NCBI GenBank assembly: GCA_022605405.1
Contig: JABYQQ010000002.1
Coordinates: 682,001-746,000, forward strand
Direction of reading: 5' to 3'
Length of the DNA: 64,000 bases
Source: Earliella scabrosa
Taxonomy: Eukaryota; Basidiomycota; Agaricomycetes; Polyporales; Polyporaceae
The translations under genes were made by a program, and so were the position numbers. Position 1 is the first letter of the stretch. Every line of letters starts with the position of its first letter. Below are positions 21,169-31,219 of this stretch, one piece after another. The notes beneath the pieces are model-generated. The model searched no databases and was not told where the DNA came from. It was given only the letters and a program-made list of their open reading frames with translations.

Positions 21169-22438
21169 ATGGACTTCGTGTTCACCTCCCGGCCGAGTAG
21201 TAGCACCAAACCAGCGTGGACAAGTGCTAGAGAGGAACCACGTACACAAAGCAGACGTCGTGAGTAATACCTGTAACCTCATCTCGCTCCAGACTGTGTT
21301 GGCTGGGATCGCTCGGTCCACGCAGAGTGCAAGCCGACTGATTCATTGACGCTATCATAGGTCCGCACTCGGTTGCCAATCCTCCAACGCCTTCGTTCCC
21401 CACACCACGCACGCCTACAGGGCCAAGTTTCGGTCTGAACAATAACATGCCTTTCTTGTTTCGAGAACCCATCCCACAGTCGTCACATTCCCCCCCTTGG
21501 GCACCTCCATCAACCCACGCACCCCACAAAGCAACCATGCCTTCCCTTCCACCCAAGTTGAACGCTGTGTACATGCCCGAAACCAACCCAGGCGGACCGA
21601 TCCCTGAGAGGGAGCAGATTGAGGATACCAGTGAACGCGCGTTGGCATTTGGAGCACTACGAAGAGTGTACAAGGAGCGGAATGAGCGGGGACGCAGTCA
21701 GCTCGGACGGCGTCGTCGGCGCCTCGATGATGACGAAGGTGAGGAAGAGGAACACAGACCCAGACCTCTCAGCCAGAAGACAACCAATCACTACACTCTG
21801 AACGTCGCGGGTCCCGCCTCACAATATGACACGCCCTCTTCGCTGTTGGGGTGCGTAATCATTCCGGTGACTTCTCATTCTAATCAATTCCTCACATGGG
21901 CTGGCAGATACGTGCAAGTAGTCTTCAACGGCTCGCTGGCAGCAATGGCCTTGTACCTCCTCACCCAATTCATCTTAATGATCCACACCGATGTCGAGGA
22001 CCGCATCTGTGAACACTCGATGGAAATCATGCAGGATATCGCGCAATGTCAACTTGCATACCACACGAACCTATGCGCAGGAGGCCGGATACCCGCCATG
22101 ACTGCACAATGTGCCTCGTGGGAAACGTGCATGAACCGCGATCCGACCAAGGTCGGCCGAGCTAGAATCACCTTCGAGGTTTGCGGCGAGGTCATCAATA
22201 CGTTCGTGGAGCAGATAAGTTGGAAGACCCTCGTGAGTGATTTTGCTGTACCTTGATGTACCCCAATGCACTCACATCACGATAACAGGCTTTCACGGTC
22301 GTCTCCCTCGCGTTCTTCGCGTGTTTCATCAATTCCGTCAGGTCTTTCTGCTTGAAGGAGAACCCGATGCATGCAATACCCTCTGCACTTCCTCGTCCTA
22401 TCCCGCCTGCAATACCCTACCACGCACCACATAAATGA
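21169..22438 (+). CDS. Brl1/Brr6-family nuclear-envelope protein, four exons
   Basis: The model joins 21169-21259, 21361-21850, 21908-22232 and 22289-22438. Every junction keeps frame (introns 101, 57 and 56 nt; the second has a TTCTAAT branch site) and gives 351 residues. It starts MDFVFTSRPSSSTKPAW, typical of fungal Brl1 as I remember it, then has a basic/acidic linker. The first membrane helix at about residues 199-219 (FNGSLAAMALYLLTQFIL) is followed by the Cys-rich lumenal domain. Four or more Cys lie in AQCQLAYHTNLCAG and AQCASWETCMNRDP, which form disulphides in the family. A second helix follows in the last exon (TLAFTVVSLAFFACFINSV). Known relatives act in nuclear pore complex insertion and nuclear-envelope lipid homeostasis. 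The protein looks complete and functional. Confidence 0.88.
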
Positions 22439-22539
22439 CCGTTAGTGAATACACGTACCTTTGTTGTCCAGGCCAAATTCCAGGCGGCCTAACACTATGT
22501 GCCACGCAACGTCCGGCAGCTGTTTTGGATTAGCTAGTA

Positions 22540-23235
22540 CTATCGCGACCCCAGTGTTCGGAGGGGACCCAGTGTTCGGAGAAATCGCTGTAGGGCATGC
22601 AGTTCAAGTCCGATAATCACGCAAGTTCACATGCATATGCCGACATGTATTTCTTGCCTACGTGCAAAATTTGGAGGGAAGAGGGGGCGAACTCGTTGCG
22701 ATCTTGCAGGAAAGCCGTCAGGAGGCAATTCAGTCCTTCGCATTTTGTGCTTCATGAACCGTGCGGGCGCTTCGTTCCAAAACTTCAGGATATGTTCTAC
22801 AGATCCCCCAGTAATACATCAGAAAAATATCTCTGGCACGGAGCTGCTCTTGGAACATGGCGGAGAGGTTCATGATCCTCGAGCGTGACTTTGGTGCCAC
22901 ACCATGAAGCGGAAGTCGGATCTCCGACGTTACGCGCTGATCGGCTCCTGCGTGTGGAGGGAAAGCGCTTACAGATTTGTGTCGGAGTGGTGGTGCGGCT
23001 TGCCCGGCATTGTGACTCGAGCGTGACAAGGACGCGGAGAATCATCCGAACACTGGGGTCGCACCACTGTTCGACCTACCGAAGTTGCAATTCTGCACGT
23101 ATCGACATGGAAATTCGTATGCATGCTACGAAGGTATGTAGCAACATGCCTGCCAAGTTAGAGCATTATCGGACAAGGGGGTCAGGGGGAACCCGAAGGC
23201 GGGCGCCTGCTCTCCGAACACTGGGGTCGTGATAG
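22540..23235 (+). mobile_element. 696-bp MITE with 24-bp terminal inverted repeats and TA flanks
   Basis: The ends are inverted repeats matching at 23 of 24 positions (22540-22563 and 23212-23235), beginning CTATCRCGACCCCAGTGTTC. A TA dinucleotide flanks each end (22538-22539 and 23236-23237), the target duplication expected of Tc1/mariner-type elements. Near each end a second partial copy of the terminal motif occurs (CCCAGTGTTCGGAG at about 22569 and CGAACACTGGGGTCG at about 23048). No transposase frame is recognised inside, so it is a non-autonomous element. Confidence 0.8.
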
Positions 23236-23620
23236 TAGTCAGCGTCATGTCGTCGATAGTATGCTTGCCCTCGCCCCCCGAGTCCCCGTCCTGGTCCTCA
23301 TCCCCGTCCTCCTCACCACTACCGCCGTCCTCACCCGAGTCCCAAGGACCCCCTCTTTCGTCGCCGTCCTCTCCACCGGCGTCGTCCTCGTCAGCGTCTT
23401 CGTCCGGACGCTCGTAGGCTAGGTCTTCCGGGTCGTGCTCCTCGGCGTTCTCATCCGCGGCTGGTGCATCCCGCGCGACTGCGTCCGTGTTGTCGTCTTC
23501 CCTCTCGTCGGCGTCTTCATCGATTAGGTGCCGCGCGTCCATTGCTTCAGTGACCGCGCGGGGTGCGCGAGCTGGTATGTCATAAGCTGGGTCATCAGCA
23601 GGAGGGACCGGGTGAGTCAC
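23126..23620 (-). CDS. Asp/Glu-rich low-complexity frame ending inside the MITE
   Basis: A 164-residue frame is very rich in Asp, Glu and Gly (AGGEDGDERGGPWDSGEDGG). The last 36 or so codons and the stop lie in the MITE end (23126-23235). No domain is recognised. It may be an exon of a larger gene, or simply a frame kept open by a GAC/GAG-rich repeat. The opposite strand is Ser/Pro-rich and equally open. Low confidence as a gene. Confidence 0.25.
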   Translation of the reverse strand: MTHPVPPADDPAYDIPARAPRAVTEAMDARHLIDEDADEREDDNTDAVARDAPAADENAEEHDPEDLAYERPDEDADEDDAGGEDGDERGGPWDSGEDGGSGEEDGDEDQDGDSGGEGKHTIDDMTLTTITTPVFGEQAPAFGFPLTPLSDNALTWQACCYIPS

Positions 23621-23989
23621 GAGAGTCGCGTCGCGAAGACCGTGCTTGCGTGACGTCTAGACGTCAACCCCTTGTCCGCAATGGCCGATACCTCCACCGT
23701 GGTGGCGCATGAGCATACTGCACTATGTGAGACTAGTATGAGACATGTGAGTAGTGAACATCGCCGCATGGAGACGAGGCATGAATGCATGAGTATCAGT
23801 TTGTGATGATGGGGGAAGAGCTGGTGCAGGAAGCGAGAGGAATCGGGTGCCAGTTCCCTGATGGATACCGAGCGGGAGGATTTCATGCGCGCTGAGCCCC
23901 AGCAGTGCGCACTGCGCACAACGCGTTCACCCACACACCGCGCAGGTCGCGCGCAGGTCTCGCACAAGATTAAATACGCACGCCACGTA

Positions 23990-24360
23990 GCGCTACATCG
24001 CACCGAGATTCAGTTCATTCATATGAGTCACTGAACCACTAGTACTGCCACGACGCGTAAATGTTACAGTGTTACAGTCGCACAGATCGGCGAGCGCGAC
24101 GATTGAGGCGAAGTGTGCATGACGCTTAGCCCTCACCGCCCAAGAGGAAGTCGCCGGCGACTGTCCGATTGTAGTATAAACGTTCAAACCGCCATGACGC
24201 TTGAGAGCGATGATGACGCCGGCCGTCAACGAGTGTGACATCGCAGTGTGTATGTATGGTTGTGTCTTGTTGTCTTGTAGTCGCTGACGGACGGGATCGC
24301 ACTAGGCGAGGCGAGGTACAGAGGGTAGAGTACAGGCGCGCCCGGAGCCTGACTTCGCAG
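23990..24360 (-). repeat. Decayed inverted copy of the 30455-30810 sequence
   Basis: The segment at 24290-24358 (GCACTAGGCGAG... to ...CCTGACTTCGC) and the segment at 24135-24250 match 30455-30725 in reverse complement, with scattered mismatches and small indels. In this copy the reading frame seen on the other side has stops, so this is a relic. Confidence 0.65.
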
Positions 24361-24574
24361 ATGGATATATCAACGAAGAAAGGTCATCGGTTCTCGTAGA
24401 CAGTCATTGCGGGAAAGCGATAGCAGCTAGTAGCTTCTCGTCGGCAAGAATGATGAATAGACATCCTCTGTCCACAAGGTCGCTCTCTACAAGGGCAATG
24501 ATTCCGAGAACAGAGTACAGCGACCAAATGACATACTGACACAGACGCGGGGCCCCAAGGACGACAACGCGACA

Positions 24575-25472
24575 CTACGACGCCCTTGCCCTCTTCTTCC
24601 TCTTCCTCTTCGTCTCGTCTTCCTTTTCCTCTTGCGCGTCCTCTGGCGACGATTTGCTCAAGACCTCAAGCCTCCCCCCTAGCCCGTCCTTCCCTAGCCC
24701 GTCCTTCATGTCCGTCTCCTCGTCGCTGCCCAAATTGAAGTCCTTCTCGATAGTCGACTCGCATATCGCCGCTAAGACGTCCTTGACAATCCGGCGCATC
24801 TTACGCAAGCCGGTGTGCGACAAGATGTCCACGCTCCAATCGTCTTGGAGATGATCTGGCGGAATCGCTCGATCCGAGGGAAATGGTACGTAGAGCGGCA
24901 ATATCTTGCCCGTGGCCTTGTTCCCGCAGTAAAAGCGAACCATGTTCCCGAACGCGGAGATGGCGTAGAGGTTGGGGAGTTTGGACTTGTGGAGGTGGAT
25001 ATCGTACCGAGCGCGAATTTTGAGGTCCGCCTCAGCACGAGCACTGGCAAGATCGATGTGGCGGATGTCATGGATTTGTACAAACAACACAACTTGGCCG
25101 TCGAGCGTGCAGACGAGGAGCTCCCAGGCATGGGCTTCGAAGACCATGCGCTCGTTCTGCCACGTATCGAAGGTGTATATCGGGGCCGTGCGCGGCCAAA
25201 CGGCGAAGTCGACCCCCAGGTCAGCCCGCTCGCTGATGGAGAAACTGCGATGGAGAAGCTCATTCCATCCCCCATAGAAACGGCTCTCATCCCTATCGCT
25301 CTCCGCGAGGGCCGCTCGGAAACCACGAAGGACTCTCTTGCCCCAATCACTGCTTTGCATGATCTTGAGGGGAGAGGCCTCCAGGGGCGTTGGGAATGTC
25401 AGGAACTTTCGTGCATCTGTGTGGTGCTTCAGCCAATAATGGTTAAGGGCACCCGTCGAACTCACCAGGCAT
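24575..25472 (-). CDS. Orphan-family protein, degenerate E-x-K (member 2)
   Basis: The model has a 7-nt exon 1 (25472-25466, ATGCCTG), a 49-nt intron with GTGAG donor and a CACAG acceptor, and exon 2 at 25416-24575. It gives 282 residues. It shares with the other members SRFYGGWNELLHRSF, GVDFAVWP, LLVCTLDGQVVLFV, ARAEADLKIRARY and LYAISAFGNMVRFY. At the position of E-x-K it reads QIHD, so a metal-dependent nuclease site is lost. The tail is acidic (SDEETDMKDG) then basic, ending KRKRKKRARAS, a likely nuclear-localisation signal. Its 3-prime flank holds the decayed repeat 23990-24360. It is closest to member 3 (28682-29566), with which it shares the QIHD change. Confidence 0.75.
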
Positions 25473-26244
25473 CGCGCGTGTAGTGTTGGCTGGAGGGAGA
25501 CGGAATGGACGAATGGTGATGAGGGAGAAAATGTGTTGGCTGCAGGAGGGAGACGGATGGGCGACCCTGAGGAGAGTGGGGAGGAGGCACGGTTTCGACC
25601 CGCTCCGTTCACGGTCCAGGCGTGAGCTGATGTAATCGTGACGAGCGTGAGGCTCCGTGACATGCTGTGACCGACCTTTGATGCCAAAGGCGGAGCAGCA
25701 TGCAAGTCACTTTCCGAGCCCATGGAGGCTCCAAAAATTTGCGGAAAAAGACGCACTTTTACTCTGGTACCATGCCCCCTATGATCTTAGTTACCAGGTA
25801 GCGGGGGTTGGCACTCTGGAGCGGCACTACAAAGTCATTACACGACGGGTACCGTCACAAGGCTGGAAAAGCGTTACATAATACTTACTCTTGGTAAGTA
25901 CTGTTTGAATGCTCCTTACAACTGAGGACTAGTATTATGTCATCCAAGTTCAGGACCTGAACCAGCCTTGTAAAAGCCTTGTAAACAGGACCATGACAGG
26001 AGTCCAGAGTCACGGCCCCTCACGACCTCGTTTGGGAAGCCGCGCTAGTCCTGAGGGCCTGAGGCCTCAGTCCTGACCGCATACATCGCCGTTGGTCTCA
26101 GCCCCTGACTTCTTACCTGGGGTTGCTATAATATACCAATCGTCTCGACAAGAAGTTATGTACGCATCGTGGGGGACAACGTCACGGCGCGAATGTATCG
26201 GGACATAGCTAATGGGCGTTTGTATGTAGTGGTCTGTCGTGTGC
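25473..26244. other. Intergenic stretch, nothing recognised
   Basis: It contains the upstream region of member 2. A 15-mer near 25769 (TACCATGCCCCCTAT) also occurs near 5080. Partly inverted CAAGGCT/AGCCTTG motifs lie at about 25858-25990. No gene found. Confidence 0.45.
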
Positions 26245-27182
26245 CTATAGCTCCGGGACTACGCTGTCGACGATACCCGCTTTGCTAGCAACTCCGAGAA
26301 TCGCGCCTGCGTTCTGTTCGCGCTCGCATTTCGCAGCAAGCGGGCCCAGCGGGAATTCGGCTGCGACGGGCGCCTTGAGCGTCGCAATTTGGAGCGATCC
26401 CTGGGCATGGCAGGGGTCAGCCGTTTGACATGGAGTGAGCGGCCGCTACGACTCACATGGCATCTCTTGTACACGTCGGTGATATCCTCGTGGTATTCCT
26501 CAAGATCGTAGGCGATCTCATTCCGTCGCACATACCGTTGTATCCACGATAGCGCCGTCTGAGTCTTGATGTAGTTGTAAAGGCACTGGAGGCTCCTAGT
26601 TCTACGTTAGGACATACTTATCAGCACATAGTGTTGGCAAGAGACGTACTGCACGAGTGTAGTTAAATGCGGCTTCAATTTGGCTACAATATCATCTCCG
26701 CCCATCTCGAAGGAATTGTGCAGCCAGTCGAGCAGCACAACACTACGTGAGACGACGGGCAAACAGTGGCGCTTGTTGTTCTATCCGGGCGAGAGTCAGT
26801 AGTTCGACGAACCATGAAAATGTGGCGCGCTCACCCCCATAGCCTTGATCCCTTCCAAGATGTTCAGGAGAATGCGTGCAGCCTCGTCTAAGCCTGCGAT
26901 CGCCACGACCTGCAAGACTGAAGGTTGCAGAGTACTAGAGCGGATGTTCTCGAGAAGTTCCAAGACGTTGCTAGTAACCTGCGCGACATGCGGGTCAGAA
27001 CGCTGTGGCAATCTAGCCTCCTCTGAGCCTACCTCTCTCTCTCTCTCGCACAGCGTGCCACGCATCTGCTTTCTTCCTGGGCTCAGCTGGCCTTGAATCG
27101 CAGTCGAGTTCGCCATGTAGAGGGGAGTGAGTCGAGCGAGTGTCCCGCTGACTGTTGACGGTGTAGAAGGACAAGGCGACAT
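26245..27182 (-). CDS. Solo MLKL/HeLo-type four-helix domain protein, five exons
   Basis: The model joins 27182-27033, 26978-26835, 26780-26650, 26595-26457 and 26400-26245 on the minus strand. All four introns (53-56 nt) keep frame, giving 239 residues. The predicted helices include VLELLENIRSSTLQPSVLQ, AGLDEAARILLNILEGIKAM, VVLLDWLHNSFEM, LVQSLQCLYNYIKTQ and EIAYDLEEYHEDITDVYK. This resembles the N-terminal helical-bundle domain that precedes kinase or NLR modules in many Agaricomycete proteins and is related to MLKL/HeLo membrane-acting domains. Here the protein stops soon after (VDSVVPEL) with no kinase, NACHT or repeat domain. It could be a free-standing signalling or cell-death domain, or a truncated receptor. 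A relic of its third exon lies at 20585-20712. Family assignment is by pattern only. Confidence 0.55.
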
Positions 27183-27508
27183 CCCTGGAAGGCTGCGTAT
27201 AGGCCATATATACAAAAAGGGAGCTTAGATATTTGGTCAGCTATGCGAAGAATAAATAATCTTAACAGTTGCTATGATTTCATAAAGGCATACTTATTAA
27301 TACTTGGCACTGACTGATAAGCCCATGGGAATATTAAATCAACCGCCCGCCTTCCTTGGAGCCGCCCAGCCATAGCGACTCGACTCTTGACAGCGCAAGC
27401 CAAACCTGCCGGATCCGCCCGACGCAAGTCCCCAAGCTAACAGTAGGTACGTCGGAGATTGAGCATATCTTGTGCATCCACAGCGCGCCAAACGTACTAG
27501 AAATCAGA

Positions 27509-28080
27509 ATGGGCTCCAAACGAGAGGCAGTCACTGTACAGAGCTGCACTGTAAGCACCCTAGAGTCGGAGTACGCTTTGCCAAACTACCGCCGTGCGTC
27601 TCATGCGCGGGCAAGGTCTCTCTGGCGCATGAAGAATGCCGGTTTATGGGTAAGCCGTTGAGTACAACATGCCTCATGCGCGCTTCTAATACTCGCCATA
27701 GGTTGGCGGGCGCGAGAAGGGGATAACGGGCCAGTCTTATTCACGACAGGCACACCTCCCTACCATTACATCCCAAGCACTGTTAATCGCATTCCGGATG
27801 ACGACATCAAGCGGGACGTGCAGGTGCATCGAACGGCAACAGGTCATCTGCGCGAAACAATTACTGCCAGAGCTCCGCCGCGAACTCAACCACATTAAGC
27901 GCGAGGAGCTGCTGTTTCGATCCCGAGACCTGCGAGCCAGAGATGTTTGTGGTAGTGATCATTATATGCGACGCAGAGACGGCACATCTGCTGACGTGGG
28001 CACTTCATGCAGACATATGTCAGCACGTGGGGCGCCTAACTCTTCATTGCCGGAACGACCGAGGGGGACGAGATGAAGTG
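27509..28080 (+). pseudogene. Truncated paralogue of the JmjC gene N-terminus
   Basis: The start (MGSKREAVTVQ) and, after a frame change near 27540, HCKHPRVGVRFAKLPPCVSC align with the first exon of the JmjC gene at 39981 (MAPKRDLAIQK and CKHSRVGGRFAKLPPCAAC). The Cys/His pattern suggests a zinc-binding module. After a GTAAGC...CATAG intron, more coding-like sequence follows (KQLLPELRRELNHIKREELL). This segment has no counterpart in the 39981 copy, where it may have been lost. No JmjC domain follows; the next 600 bp hold nothing recognised. The single-base frame change and the truncation mark it as a pseudogene. Confidence 0.6.
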
Positions 28081-28681
28081 AGCGCGACCGCATAGTTCGG
28101 GCGGGCGGTAGCATAGATATCTGCCCCATGCGCTCCATCTACACGCTAACAAGGCTTCCCACTCCTTGACGAGCTCTCGACGTGCGCGACTGCGCCGCTT
28201 CTTCCCACTCCGCACCGATCTCTTGGCTGAAGATCTCCACTCTCGCAAACAAAGAAACGGGAACTTATCTTCTTCTTATAGTACTATATGTAGCAATGGA
28301 GAAATTCAAACCGCTCACCACCGGGTAACGCCCGAGCGCCCCCCACCTTCCCTACCTCATGCGACCGACCAACACACTCCATGGCCGACATCCTACATGC
28401 TCGCACGCCGAGTAAGCCGAGTAAGGGCACAAGTGACTTCATATCACGGAGATGGACAACGTAATCGTACAACACGATAGCGTGGGTAGACTGTATACGT
28501 AGATGTTCCGATGGTCCCAGAAATGACATACATGAACTGAGGGGTGGATAATAATAGACACGTGGGCATGAGCACGAAAGGAATCACGATAGCGGTGACG
28601 ACGCGCAACCGAATCCGAGAGGCTGAACAGCGTACCAGGGCCAATAACGCGACAGCCTCCACAGCCAGGACGGGAAGAAGT

Positions 28682-29566
28682 TTACCGCGTCTTCTGCTTC
28701 TTCCGCCTCCGCATCTCCTCCTCACCCTCTGAGTCCTCATCCTGCGACGACTCGTCCGAGTCCTCACTCTCCACCCTCAGCCAATCCACAGCCACCTCCT
28801 CAACGCTAGCCGTGCTCTCCGGGTTCTCCTTGCACATGGCCACGATGTCCTGCACCATCTGGCGCATCTTTTGCAGGCCAGCGAGGGACAATATGTCCAC
28901 GGTCCAAGCGTCTTCGAGATAATCCGCCGGTGTCGCCTGTCCCAAGGGTAAGGGTACGCAGGGGGGCGAGATATTGCCCGTGCCCTTGTTCCCCGTGTAA
29001 AAACGAACCATGTTCCCGAACGCGGAGATTGCGTAGAGGTTGGGGAGTTGGGTATTACATGCGTGTACTTTGTACCGAGCGCGGACCTTGACGTCCGCAG
29101 CGGCGCGATAGCTGGCAATGTCGACGTCATGATCGTCATGGATTTGCACAAACAACACAACTTGGCCGTCGAGCGTGCAAACGAGGAGTTCCCAGACGAC
29201 GGAATCGAGCGTGCCGCTAGGCCGCCACGTCTCGAGGGAGTGCATCGGGACCGTGTGTGGCCATACGAGGAATTCAACCCCAAGGTCAGCCCCCTCGCTC
29301 ACCGAGAAGGCGCGAAGAAGGAGCTCATTCCATCCTCCATAGAAACGGCTCTCCAATCCCCTAAACTCGAAAGAATTTTCCGTACCCCTGGTGGCGGCCT
29401 CTCGGAAAGCCCTAAGGACTTTCTTCCCCCAATCCACGCATCGCACAATCTCCAAGGCAGAGGCGTCTGAGGGAATAGGGGGCGTCGAGGTCTTCGGGGT
29501 CTTTCGCACACCTACATAATGCTTGAGTATCGAGAAATAAGGATATTCGTCTAACTCACGAGGCAT
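28682..29566 (-). CDS. Orphan-family protein, degenerate E-x-K (member 3)
   Basis: The model has a 7-nt exon 1 (29566-29560, ATGCCTC), a 48-nt intron ending ATGTAG, and exon 2 at 29511-28682, giving 278 residues. The shared core is clear: SRFYGGWNELLLRAF, GVEFLVWP, LLVCTLDGQVVLFV, AADVKVRARY and LYAISAFGNMVRFY. As in member 2, the E-x-K position reads QIHD. The tail is acidic and Ser-rich (SEDSDESSQDEDSEGEEE) and ends RRRKKQKTR, a nuclear-localisation-like cluster. An alternative acceptor 9 nt upstream (ACTCAAG) would add three residues. Same strand as member 2, 3.2 kb away. The flank beyond its start carries the 30455-30810 sequence, whose decayed copy flanks the other end of member 2. Confidence 0.75.
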   Translation of the reverse strand: MPRELDEYPYFSILKHYVGVRKTPKTSTPPIPSDASALEIVRCVDWGKKVLRAFREAATRGTENSFEFRGLESRFYGGWNELLLRAFSVSEGADLGVEFLVWPHTVPMHSLETWRPSGTLDSVVWELLVCTLDGQVVLFVQIHDDHDVDIASYRAAADVKVRARYKVHACNTQLPNLYAISAFGNMVRFYTGNKGTGNISPPCVPLPLGQATPADYLEDAWTVDILSLAGLQKMRQMVQDIVAMCKENPESTASVEEVAVDWLRVESEDSDESSQDEDSEGEEEMRRRKKQKTR

Positions 29567-30236
29567 TGTAGCTGTCGAGAGGAGAGAGGCCGTGGGGGTA
29601 TGTGGGTATGTGGTAGGATGCTGGTCAGGAGCCAGGCAGGAGCGTGTTCGGGGAGATCGAGTGAATGCCCAGCGCTGGGGACAAATAGAAACAAAGCAAT
29701 GCCCCCTGGTTCGCTCGCTCGCTATAAGTACTGAGAACCAAAACTCTATTTGCATCTGTATGTACCCAACAACGCAAAGACTACGTCGCTCGCTCTGAGC
29801 GCTGTTGATTGCTCCACACCGCGTTGGGGCGACCTCCCGCCCGGGTTCGTGTCCACCGGGCACGCAGAGATCGAGATGTACCGAGAAGTCCTCGCGGAAC
29901 CTATGAGTTCGTGCGCATCCGTTGTCGCACGGCGCAACGGGACGCGCCGGTTGCTGTCATGTTTGGCATTGTTGACATAAGCGCTGCATTACGTAGGCGA
30001 GACCGCGCCCAGATCGTGGCTGTGATCGGGGAGAGGATTAGCGCGCAGGTCTGCGGGGAGCTGGGGAAGATGCCATCGGCTCGTGACAGAACTGAGAATA
30101 GCGTGGTGACCGGCATTGGTACCGGCATTGTCTCCTGTCTCCGGCATTGTCTCCCAATGGTATTGTCCCGCCAGCTTATTGTCCGATGAGGGGGTACTGA
30201 CAATAGCGACAGTTAAGTTATAAACCTCTTTGGATA
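29567..30236. other. Intergenic stretch upstream of member 3, nothing recognised
   Basis: Contains CGATGCTC-type low-complexity and a short CCGGCATTGT tandem (about 30110-30150). No gene, RNA or mobile element is recognised. Confidence 0.4.
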
Positions 30237-30278
30237 GTGCATTGTCGGTGGTGCTGGACACCATACACGTCGATATTC

Positions 30279-30360
30279 ACTTTGCACGCCGATCCTCGCT
30301 TTGCACGCCGATCCTCACTTTGCACGCCGATCCTCACTTTGCACGCCGACCCTCACTTTG
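30279..30360 (+). repeat. Four tandem copies of a 19-bp unit
   Basis: The unit CACTTTGCACGCCGATCCT repeats about four times with single-base changes and a shortened last copy. Confidence 0.9.
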
Positions 30361-30454
30361 CCGATGGTCAGCTCTCGCCCATCGTTCCTGCTCGCCAATG
30401 TACATATGTCCTGCGTCTTTTGAGATCAGTCCGACTGTTCGCTGATTCACTTAT

Positions 30455-30995
30455 CCAGACGGGCGAAGTCAGGCTCCGCGCGCGCCTGTACTCTACCCTC
30501 TACGGCTCCCCTCGCCTAGTGCGACTACCCGCTCGAGTTAACGGAGCAGTCAGGATCCCGTACCCCGAGTATGTCTTCAGCGAATATACGACACAGCCAT
30601 ACATACACGACTGCGACGTCACACTCATTGAAGGCCCGCGGCGTCATCGCTTCCAAGTGTACTTCAAGTGTCATCGCCGCTTATCCCGTAATCGGACAGT
30701 CGCTGGCGACATCCCTTTGCACGGCGATGCCCTTGTCATGCGCCGCGCGGCGCGGTGCGAAGGCGTTGTTAATATGAGGGCACGCGACCCTTGGCTTGCG
30801 GATCAAGTAATGGTGTTGTACGTGCACCTGTCTTTTTCCCGCGTGAGGCCGCGTGAGGGGCTGACGGCTGTTTGCAGGTTTGTCCGTGCATTGGCATGCC
30901 GTTCCTCTCGCTGTCGACCCCCCACTACATGTGTACTTAACCTCAATAGTCTCCCTCGCCGCTCCGTACGACGTTCATGTGTATGCACAATGTGA
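30455..30995 (+). CDS. Fragment of an uncharacterised multicopy protein
   Basis: An open frame continuing from 30237 holds a coding-like stretch. It reads RIPYPEYVFSEY and GPRRHRFQVYFKCHRRLSRN, then GDIPLHGDALVMRRA and CEGVVNMRARD. The D-x-L-V/I-M-R pattern resembles small uncharacterised proteins that are repeated in Agaricomycete genomes, as I recall them. The true start is not clear because upstream lies the 19-bp tandem repeat. The frame probably meets an intron near 30820 (GTGCACC or GTGAGG donors). A decayed inverted copy lies at 23990-24360. Function unknown. Confidence 0.4.
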
Positions 30996-31219
30996 CTATA
31001 CAACTTTGCTCAATCATATCGCATTACCTACTTCCTCTGAACAAACGTATTACATAGCGCATCAGCAACGTGTCACCTCCTTGGGGGCCTACTTAGGCGA
31101 AGGAGGGCATGCTTGAGCCAAGCAGGACTGCTTGCCTTGCTTGGACTACGTGTCCGGTGCTTGAGGACATGCTTGATTTCCTCGAAGGTACCTAGAACAG
31201 TCAGTGAGATCACACGGTA

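Noticed and set aside
22547..23060. LTR retrotransposon ends from the repeated CCCAGTGTTCGGAG motif
   Set aside because: The motif is inverted at the two ends, the element is under 700 bp and TA flanks are present, so a TIR element fits better.
23229..23417. Ser/Pro-rich plus-strand protein
   Set aside because: Complement of a GAC/GAG-rich stretch, with no start context, splice sites or domain.
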